From an uncultured Pseudomonadota bacterium (GTDB taxonomy: Bacteria > Pseudomonadota > Gammaproteobacteria > Methylococcales > Methylomonadaceae): a DNA stretch of 6,090 nucleotides. The translations under genes and the position numbers were made by a program. Below the pieces are notes generated by a model. The model did no database searches and was not told the origin of the DNA. It saw only the letters and a program-made list of their open reading frames with translations. Positions 1 through 6,090 of the stretch are shown here, piece by piece; position 1 is the first letter of the stretch; each line of letters starts with the position of its first letter. The stretch covers positions 1 to 6,090 of the forward strand of contig CAIZCB010000196.1 of NCBI GenBank assembly GCA_903931355.1. Reading direction: 5' to 3'.

Positions 1-227
1 AAATCCATAGAATCTTTCATCCCTACTACTGATGACCAATTTATAGACCTTGAATTAATACCCTTAGTTATCCTTGAAGAATCCCTAAGTTTTGTTGAAT
101 CCGTAATATACACATAATCACCAACCGACCATATATTTAAAGAGCCTTTGTTGTAAACTTCAATACCTGGGTTCGGATCATCGAATTGTATAAGGATTCG
201 CTTGGAGAGATTTGTAATTGTTATCAT
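1..227 (-). CDS. Hypothetical protein, phage-like, partial (3' end beyond window)
   Basis: A minus-strand reading frame begins at an ATG (225-227) and stays open for 75 codons to the window edge, so the C-terminus is missing. The protein starts MITITNLSKRILIQFDDPNP and continues with a stretch rich in W, Y, S and D (including WSVGDYVYITDSTKLRD), with no membrane segment or signal peptide. I do not recognise a family. The repeated short beta-like segments and the neighbourhood of a phage-type co-chaperonin would suit a virion structural protein, but that is inference. No Shine-Dalgarno sequence precedes the ATG. The gene sits downstream of a terminator, so it probably has its own promoter. It is real rather than random: the frame is long for such AT-rich DNA and its composition is protein-like. 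Confidence 0.55.
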   Translation of the reverse strand, partial: MITITNLSKRILIQFDDPNPGIEVYNKGSLNIWSVGDYVYITDSTKLRDSSRITKGINSRSINWSSVVGMKDSMD

Positions 228-249
228 ATCGAATCGTTTTAAATTGCTA

Positions 250-282
250 CAAATTTAATATAAAAATATATTAATACCTAAA
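250..282 (-). promoter_or_regulatory. Candidate promoter, Bacteroidetes-like, for the partial gene at 1-227
   Basis: Reading the minus strand, TAAATTTG (257 to 250) fits the Bacteroidetes -7 box TAnnTTTG. A TTTA (282 to 279) lies 21 bases upstream, where the -33 TTTG box would be. The start codon follows 22 bases after the box. An overlapping TATATT (262 to 257) could instead act as a sigma70-type -10. The region is so AT-rich that chance matches are likely. Confidence 0.25.
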
Positions 283-294
283 TATCTTTTATTT

Positions 295-339
295 ATTTAA
301 AAATCAACCCCGCGTTACTATCCTTCGCGCGAGGGTTGA
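295..339 (-). terminator. Intrinsic terminator after the GroES-like gene
   Basis: The arms at 304-314 (TCAACCCCGCG) and 328-339 pair as an 11-bp GC-rich stem with one bulged A (332) and a 13-base loop. On the minus strand the hairpin is followed directly by TTTTTAAAT (303 downwards), the U-tract of a Rho-independent terminator. On the plus strand no T run follows, so it works in the minus direction. It lies about 43 bases after the stop of the GroES-like gene. Confidence 0.75.
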
Positions 340-381
340 CGGCTTCAAATTCACTATCTAAAGCCTGAGAACGGGAATTGT

Positions 382-639
382 TTATAACACTGAAACGATT
401 TCTGTTTCTCTCATTATAAGAATTTCCTTACCTTCATTATCGTACTTTTGATAATTGGTAAATGCTTTAAATAGGCATGTTTCACCTATTTCAATATTTT
501 TTACTTCTGGCCCAATAGCAATAGCTATGCCTTTTTGTGGCCTTTGTTCTACTGTTACAGGTACTAAAATGCTGCCTATTACCTCTTTTTTTTCACCCGA
601 TGGGTCTATCCAAACGTAATTACTTGTTGGTCCTTTCAT
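382..639 (-). CDS. GroES-like (Cpn10) co-chaperonin, probably phage-encoded
   Basis: This is an 85-residue protein resembling the 10-kDa co-chaperonin that caps the GroEL folding chamber. Matches to the GroES pattern run in order. NYVWIDP (about residues 7-13) corresponds to the DRVIVKR strand. GSILVP (about 22-27) corresponds to the mobile-loop GIVL that docks on GroEL. KGIAIAIGPEV corresponds to RGEVLAVGNG, IGETCLF to VGDIVIF, and DNEGKEILIMRETEIVSVL to the C-terminal DNEEVLIMSESDILAIV. GroES is usually about 97 residues, so this copy is slightly short. The ATG at 639 is preferred over an in-frame TTG at 681 because GroES homology starts there and the preceding gene ends only 5 bases upstream. 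There is no clear Shine-Dalgarno sequence. No groEL lies beside it, and bacterial groES normally precedes groEL, so a phage gene of the T4 gp31 kind that works with the host GroEL is the likeliest reading. Confidence 0.72.
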   Translation of the reverse strand: MKGPTSNYVWIDPSGEKKEVIGSILVPVTVEQRPQKGIAIAIGPEVKNIEIGETCLFKAFTNYQKYDNEGKEILIMRETEIVSVL

Positions 640-644
640 GTTAT

Positions 645-809
645 TTATTTTAATTCTCTTATAATATCTTTTCTTTGACAAATTTTAATCTTTTCCCCGA
701 ATATACCAAATAAATCTGATTCTAAATATAAATCTAATTTCATTCCTGGTAATAATTCATACTCTACTTTCTGACCTACCTTTTTATTCGGATTTATTAC
801 CTGATATTT
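645..809 (-). CDS. 3' fragment of an unidentified phage-like gene, 5' end lost at the junction
   Basis: A minus-strand frame ends with TAA (645-647) and encodes about 54 residues before the sequence turns into nnrS. It reads KYQVINPNKKVGQKVEYELL near its start and ends KICQRKDIIRELK. The frame meets a stop at 828-830, already inside nnrS DNA, and has no credible start codon, so the true 5' part is missing. An internal ATG at 743 would give only 32 residues. Lys-rich, AT-rich coding matches the GroES-like gene 5 bases downstream, which is probably its operon partner. I do not recognise the family. Confidence 0.5.
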   Translation of the reverse strand, partial: KYQVINPNKKVGQKVEYELLPGMKLDLYLESDLFGIFGEKIKICQRKDIIRELK

Positions 810-815
810 TGATTG
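785..815. other. Junction between the AT-rich phage-like segment and chromosomal DNA
   Basis: Left of here the coding sense is on the minus strand in AT-rich DNA. Right of here nnrS reads on the plus strand. NnrS-type sequence is recognisable from about 809 (GVDFTFLPLL) and might begin a few codons earlier (LPDIL from 797). The minus-strand fragment is protein-like up to about 785-800. No target-site duplication, inverted repeat, tRNA or integrase is visible. The exact base of the junction cannot be fixed from this sequence alone. Confidence 0.6.
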
Positions 816-1633
816 CTGGTGTCGATTTTACTTTTTTACCTTTATTGGTATTTTGGTTGATTAAGCCGATATTAAATATAGGTAGTTTTAAGTATTTCGG
901 TTATTTGTTGTTAGTTTTAGTAATGGCGGTGGGTAATGCTTTGATTCATGCTCAAGTGCTTGGTTTTACTACATTATCAGCTGATTTGGGTGTTAATCTT
1001 GAGATTGCATTGATCGTTATTGGTTTGGTGTTTAGTGCGGGCTGGGTGTTGCCTTCGGTGATGGAGCGCAGTTTGTCGGGTGTGATTTATATTCAAAATC
1101 CATTGCTAGATGTAGTCGCGGTTGCATCAAGTATTGTGGCTTTTATATGTTTAATATTGGATGTCACAGGTTTTTTATTAGCATTAACTGCCTTGATTGC
1201 ATTGGTTATTAATGCGGCTCGATTGGCTACTTGGTTTGATCGACGAATTTTGTTTGTGCCGCTGCTGTGGGTTTTATATCTCGGATATGCGTGGTTAATT
1301 TTAGGCTTCGGGTTGTTAGTTTTAGCGGCTTATCAAGTGGTTACGGTTTCTTTGGCTTTACATGCATTTGCTGTGGGTGGTATTGCGGCGATTAGCTTGG
1401 GGTTGATGTCAAGATTAGCTCTAGGGCAGGCTGGGCAAGCATTGAAGGCATCGAATGTGATGGCTATTGCATTTATTTTGATTAATATCGCTGCGGTGTT
1501 TTTAGTGTTACTGCCTGCGGTTTTACCAGATTGGTATAGTAGTTTTGTAGTGATTTCTTCTTATAGTTGGTTGGCGGCGTTTTCTTTATTTGTAGTTTAT
1601 TACGCACCTAGTTTGACTGAATCTGAATATTAA
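809..1633 (+). CDS. nnrS: NnrS family membrane protein, N-terminally truncated
   Basis: NnrS proteins are multi-span heme- and copper-containing inner-membrane proteins tied to nitric-oxide tolerance and denitrification. This 274-residue frame is almost all hydrophobic segments (about eight) and carries C-terminal family landmarks. These are DFTFLPLL near residue 6, WVLPSVMERSL (79-89) where the family has RVIPxFTxxAL, NPLLD (97-101), PLLWVLYLGYAWLILGF (151-167), and LHAFAVGGIAAISLGLMSRL (184-203) with its conserved His185. The family is usually about 400 residues. The N-terminal third, with its HxHE-type histidine motif, is absent because the upstream DNA is the unrelated AT-rich segment. 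Position 809 is only a TTG with no ribosome binding site; the frame is open back to a stop at 686-688. The gene is therefore either an interrupted pseudogene or the intact part of a mis-joined contig. It converges on ispG. Confidence 0.82.
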   Translation: MIAGVDFTFLPLLVFWLIKPILNIGSFKYFGYLLLVLVMAVGNALIHAQVLGFTTLSADLGVNLEIALIVIGLVFSAGWVLPSVMERSLSGVIYIQNPLLDVVAVASSIVAFICLILDVTGFLLALTALIALVINAARLATWFDRRILFVPLLWVLYLGYAWLILGFGLLVLAAYQVVTVSLALHAFAVGGIAAISLGLMSRLALGQAGQALKASNVMAIAFILINIAAVFLVLLPAVLPDWYSSFVVISSYSWLAAFSLFVVYYAPSLTESEY

Positions 1634-1648
1634 GAAGTTTACAGGTAT

Positions 1649-1678
1649 AAAAAAGGCGGCTATTAGCCGCCTTTTTTT
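1649..1678. terminator. Bidirectional intrinsic terminator between nnrS and ispG
   Basis: GGCGGCT (1655-1661) pairs with AGCCGCC (1665-1671) around a 3-base loop. It is flanked by A6 (1649-1654) and T7 (1672-1678), which can extend the stem and supply a U-tract in either direction. It lies 15 bases after the nnrS stop and 17 bases beyond the ispG stop, so it ends both convergent genes. Confidence 0.93.
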
Positions 1679-1695
1679 GTGCTTGATGGTTATGT

Positions 1696-2916
1696 TTAGT
1701 TTGAGCTGTAATGTGATTCGATATAGCGCTCAACTAAGGCATGGAATTCAGCAGCAATATTGTCACCTTTTAAGGTAACGGTTTTAACACCATCTTCAAA
1801 TACTGGTGCGACAGGGGTTTCACCGGTGCCAGGTAAGCTGATGCCGATGTTGGCATTTTTGCTTTCACCTGGGCCGTTAACCACGCAACCCATTACCGCC
1901 ACTTCCATATTTTCAACGCCTTTATATTTGTCTTTCCAAACCGGCATTTGGTCGCGGAGATAGGTTTGAATGTCTTGTGCTAAGCGTTGGAAATAATCGC
2001 TGGTGGTGCGACCGCAGCCTGGGCAAGCGATAACCATTGGCGTAAATGAACGGAAACCCATGGTTTGCAGAATTTCTTGGCCGACAATCACTTCTTTGGT
2101 GCGAGCAGCGCCAGGTTCTGGGGTTAATGAAATGCGAATAGTGTCTCCGATGCCTTGTTGCATCAAAACACCTAAAGCAGCAGAGGAGGCAACAATACCT
2201 TTTGAACCCATGCCAGCTTCGGTTAAGCCTAGGTGAAGCGCGTAATCACAACGGTTAGATAAGTCTTCGTAGATGCTGATCAATTCTTGAACATTGCTGA
2301 TTTTGCAAGACAGAATGATTTTGTCTTTGCCTAAACCTAATTCCTGAGCTTTAGCTGCGCTTTCTAATGCTGATAAGACAATTGCTTCACGGGTAATGGC
2401 TGGCAATGGTTTTGGGGTATCAAGCTGTCTATTTTCATCAAGCAAACGAGTTAAAACGGCTTGATCAAGACTGCCGCCATTAACGCCAATTCGAACCGGT
2501 TTGTTGTAACGAATAGCAAATTCAATCATTTGCTGGAATTGTGGGTCGCGAGCTTTACCTTTGCCGACGTTACCGGGATTGATTCGGTATTTTGATAAGG
2601 CTTCGGCACATTCTGGATATTTTTCCAGTAATTTGTGACCGTTAAAGTGGAAGTCGCCGACTATTGGTACGTTGTAGCCTTGTTGGGTAAGTTGCTTAAC
2701 GATTTCAGGAACCGCTTTTGCCGCTTCTTCAGTGTTAACTGTTACCCGCACTATTTCAGAGCCAGCATTTGATAATTCAATGATTTGTTTAACGCTGCCA
2801 GCTATATCAGCAGTATCGGTGTTGGTCATCGATTGAACGACAATCGGTGCGCCGCCTCCCACTTTTACGTTACCGACTAAAACTTGCTGAGTGTGTTTTC
2901 TGGGGCGAATCGACAT
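1696..2916 (-). CDS. ispG: 4-hydroxy-3-methylbut-2-en-1-yl diphosphate synthase, flavodoxin-dependent (GcpE)
   Basis: IspG is the cytosolic [4Fe-4S] enzyme of the MEP pathway. It opens the ring of methylerythritol cyclodiphosphate to give HMBPP, using electrons from flavodoxin. The 406-residue protein starts with the family pattern [12 protein letters not shown] and [15 protein letters not shown] (TIM-barrel domain, residues about 1-290). It ends in the iron-sulfur domain with CPGCGRT (Cys298, Cys301) and [10 protein letters not shown] (Cys344, Glu351). These correspond to the three cysteines and one glutamate that hold the cluster in E. coli. All ligands are present, so it should be active. 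It is longer than the 372-residue E. coli protein; extra residues lie around 150-175 and between Cys301 and Cys344, as in the longer IspG forms of some other proteobacteria. The ATG at 2916 fits the family N-terminus; GGAAAA (2929 to 2924) is a weak ribosome site. It appears monocistronic. Confidence 0.97.
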   Translation of the reverse strand: MSIRPRKHTQQVLVGNVKVGGGAPIVVQSMTNTDTADIAGSVKQIIELSNAGSEIVRVTVNTEEAAKAVPEIVKQLTQQGYNVPIVGDFHFNGHKLLEKYPECAEALSKYRINPGNVGKGKARDPQFQQMIEFAIRYNKPVRIGVNGGSLDQAVLTRLLDENRQLDTPKPLPAITREAIVLSALESAAKAQELGLGKDKIILSCKISNVQELISIYEDLSNRCDYALHLGLTEAGMGSKGIVASSAALGVLMQQGIGDTIRISLTPEPGAARTKEVIVGQEILQTMGFRSFTPMVIACPGCGRTTSDYFQRLAQDIQTYLRDQMPVWKDKYKGVENMEVAVMGCVVNGPGESKNANIGISLPGTGETPVAPVFEDGVKTVTLKGDNIAAEFHALVERYIESHYSSN

Positions 2917-2981
2917 AGAATTATTTTCCGCAAAAATCTTAAAGTTAATTGGAATTTCAAGCAGATGCTTAAGTTGCGTGG

Positions 2982-3010
2982 ATTATACCTGTATCAAATC
3001 GCTGAGAAAC
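2982..3010 (-). promoter_or_regulatory. Candidate sigma70 promoter for ispG
   Basis: On the minus strand a perfect -10 TATAAT lies at 2987 to 2982. The -35 is poor: GTTTCT at 3010 to 3005 with a 17-base spacer, or TTGTTT at 3012 to 3007 with 19. Transcription would begin near 2975, giving a leader of roughly 60 bases before the ispG ATG. The exact -10 match and its position between divergent genes support it. Confidence 0.55.
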
Positions 3011-3099
3011 AACAAATTGTGCAAATAAAGCTATTTCTTGTGTAATCAAAAACATTTGAATCATTAGGGTGAAGTCAATTAATGCCGCTATTTTCCTGA

Positions 3100-4602
<1,503 letters not shown>

Positions 4603-4605
<3 letters not shown>

Positions 4606-5802
4606 TCGGCTAGAGATTTATTAGATAGCATAGAGCCGCATTTTACAAAGGGTGGTAAGCTTGAAAAGTATTACGGTCTCTATGAGATGGTTGATACTTT
4701 CATCTACACACCATCCGATGTAACACGCGGTAAAACGCACGTTCGTGACGGTAACGACCTGAAACGGACGATGACTTTTGTGGTTATTGCCACTGCATTT
4801 TGTATCTTGATGGCTTGGTATAACACCGGTTATCAAGCGAATCTTGCAATGCAATCTATGGGTGTTGATTCCATCGAAGGATGGCGCAGAATCCCAATGG
4901 TGCTGTTTGGCTATAATCCTTACAACCCTCTATCTTGCTTAGTGCACGGTATGTTGTATTTCTTCCCAATTTACATCACAACTTTAGCGGTTGGTGGCGT
5001 ATGGGAAGTTCTATTTGCAACCGTTCGTAAACACGAAGTAAACGAAGGTTTCTTAGTTTCATCAATGCTTTACACCTTAATCTTGCCGCCTGATATGCCT
5101 TTATGGCAAGTGGCATTAGGTATCTCTTTTGGTATCGTTTTAGGTAAAGAAGTGTTTGGTGGTACAGGTAAAAACTTCTTGAACCCCGCTTTAACTGGCC
5201 GTGCGTTCTTGTTCTTTGCTTATCCAGCGTCTATTTCAGGCGATGCTGTTTGGGTTGCTGTTGACGGTTTCAGTGGCGCGACCGCGCTATCTTTAGCATC
5301 AATGGGCGGTTTGGAAGCGATTCAAAACAGCTTTAGCTGGTTCCAAGCGTTCTTTGGTTTTATCCCAGGTTCTATGGGTGAAACTTCAACTTTAGCTTGT
5401 ATGCTAGGTGCTACATTCCTACTTTATACCCGCGTTGCGTCTTACCGCATTATGGGCGGCGTATTCTTAGGTATGGTTGCCATGTCAACCTTGTTAAACG
5501 TTGTTGGTAGCACAACCAATCCAATGTTTGCGATTCCTTGGTACTGGCACATGGTATTAGGCGGCTTCGCTTTCGGTACTGTGTTTATGGCTACTGATCC
5601 TGTTTCAGCAGCGGTTACCGATACAGGACGCTGGATCTACGGCGCATTGATTGGTGTGATGATTATCATCATTCGAGTTATCAATCCCGCTTTCCCAGAA
5701 GGTGTGATGCTTGCAATTCTTTTCTCAAACATGTTTGCACCATTGATTGATTACTTTGTTGTTCAAGCAAATATCAGAAGAAGGATTAAACGCCATGCTT
5801 AA
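4603..5802 (+). CDS. nqrB: Na+-translocating NADH:quinone reductase subunit B
   Basis: NqrB is the main membrane subunit of Na+-NQR. It carries covalently bound FMN, takes part in sodium transport and contributes to the ubiquinone site. The 399-residue protein (415 in V. cholerae) has a cytoplasmic N-terminus (1-55) followed by about ten hydrophobic segments from [15 protein letters not shown] (58-72) onward. [10 protein letters not shown] (221-230) is the flavin attachment motif; Thr227 is the expected FMN-linked residue (Thr236 in Vibrio). [10 protein letters not shown] (130-139) includes the Gly pair equivalent to Vibrio Gly140-Gly141, linked to quinone and inhibitor binding. [20 protein letters not shown] (186-205) and [11 protein letters not shown] (329-339) are further NqrB/RnfD-family blocks. 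The C-terminus is basic. The length and the direct join to nqrA separate it from RnfD. The last 8 bases overlap nqrC. Confidence 0.98.
5776..5797 (+). promoter_or_regulatory. Ribosome binding site and start of nqrC, inside nqrB
   Basis: AGAAGAAGGA (5776-5785) is a strong Shine-Dalgarno sequence 9 bases before the ATG at 5795-5797. The nqrC start lies 8 bases inside nqrB, whose TAA is at 5800-5802. This decides for the upstream start, and so for an N-terminal extension of NqrC, over any later start. Confidence 0.85.
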
Positions 5803-6090
5803 TGCCGAGAAAAAAACCAGCAATTACAACGAGCAGCTCTGCAAATATTACGAACAGTTTAAAGTTTACCGTGACAAAGTCTTGGTATTAAGCAACGACA
5901 GCTTGGAGAAAACCATCGCTGTTGCTTTAGCCTTGTGCTTGGTTTGTGCGGTATTGGTATCACTTGCCACTGTTGCGTTAAGACCATTGCAAAGCTACAA
6001 CAAAGCCTTAGACATGAAGAAAAACATTCTTGATGTTGCTGGCTTGTTACAAGACAACACCGATATCGACCAAGCTTTTAAAGAAAGAAT
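5795..6090 (+). CDS. nqrC: Na+-translocating NADH:quinone reductase subunit C, partial (3' end beyond window)
   Basis: NqrC is a single-span subunit of Na+-NQR whose periplasmic domain carries a covalently bound FMN. Ninety-eight codons are present. After a hydrophilic N-terminal stretch of about 33 residues (rich in Tyr, Lys and Gln), the family start is recognisable: [20 protein letters not shown], comparable to the Vibrio NDSIKKTLGVVVGLSLVCSI, forming the transmembrane helix at about 41-62. [19 protein letters not shown] and DVAGLL follow, matching the usual region after the helix. The FMN motif (SGATxx near the C-terminus) lies past the edge. The N-terminal extension is somewhat longer than in Vibrio NqrC, but the ribosome site supports it. 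The rest of the operon (nqrDEF) should follow. Confidence 0.95.
   Translation, partial: MLNAEKKTSNYNEQLCKYYEQFKVYRDKVLVLSNDSLEKTIAVALALCLVCAVLVSLATVALRPLQSYNKALDMKKNILDVAGLLQDNTDIDQAFKER

Noticed and set aside
341..365. GGCTT...AAGCC inverted repeat with a 15-base loop after the GroES-like gene
   Set aside because: A five-base stem with a long loop is weak and expected by chance; the real terminator is just beyond it.
640..681. TTG at 681 as the start of the GroES-like gene, adding 14 residues
   Set aside because: GroES similarity begins at the ATG at 639, the added residues overlap the end of the preceding gene, and they only translate its other frame.
1760..2236. Plus-strand open frames inside ispG
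   Set aside because: They are antisense to a highly conserved gene and have low-complexity, Pro- and Thr-rich products of no known family.
2959..2970. AAGCA-GA-TGCTT palindrome in the ispG leader as an operator
   Set aside because: The half-sites are only five bases, match no regulator I can name, and are not repeated elsewhere in the spacer.

Overview
The window joins two unlike pieces of DNA. Positions 1 to about 800 are AT-rich (about 30% GC by eye). They carry small minus-strand genes with phage character, including a compact GroES-like co-chaperonin. From about 800 to the end the DNA has a more balanced composition and holds ordinary gammaproteobacterial chromosome genes: the C-terminal two thirds of an NnrS-family membrane protein, ispG, and the start of an nqrABC operon for the sodium-pumping NADH:quinone reductase. 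IspG of the flavodoxin-dependent type together with Na+-NQR points to a gammaproteobacterium, most likely aquatic. I cannot name the genus; a methanotroph-like (Methylococcales) host is only a guess.

Layout. Minus strand: a partial unknown gene running off the left edge (1-227), an intrinsic terminator (295-339), a GroES-like gene (382-639), and the 3' end of another unknown gene (645 to about 809). At about 785-815 the sequence changes to nnrS on the plus strand, which has lost its start and roughly its first 125 residues. A short hairpin flanked by A and T runs (1649-1678) ends both nnrS and the convergent ispG (2916 to 1696, minus). A 336-bp divergent spacer (2917-3252) holds candidate promoters for ispG and nqrA. 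nqrA (3253-4602), nqrB (4603-5802) and nqrC (5795 to beyond the right edge) follow, tightly packed as one operon.

How the genes work together. NqrA, NqrB and NqrC are subunits of one membrane complex that passes electrons from NADH to ubiquinone and exports Na+; nqrDEF would be expected beyond the right edge. IspG makes an isoprenoid precursor, which feeds ubiquinone side-chain synthesis among other uses, but it is transcribed separately. NnrS belongs to nitric-oxide stress tolerance and here looks broken. The left segment is functionally unrelated to the rest.

The point most worth a second look is the junction at about 800. Two genes on opposite strands both lose their 5' ends there, with no insertion sequence, tRNA or repeat visible. 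Either a phage-like element recombined into nnrS, or the contig is a chimera of phage and bacterial DNA.
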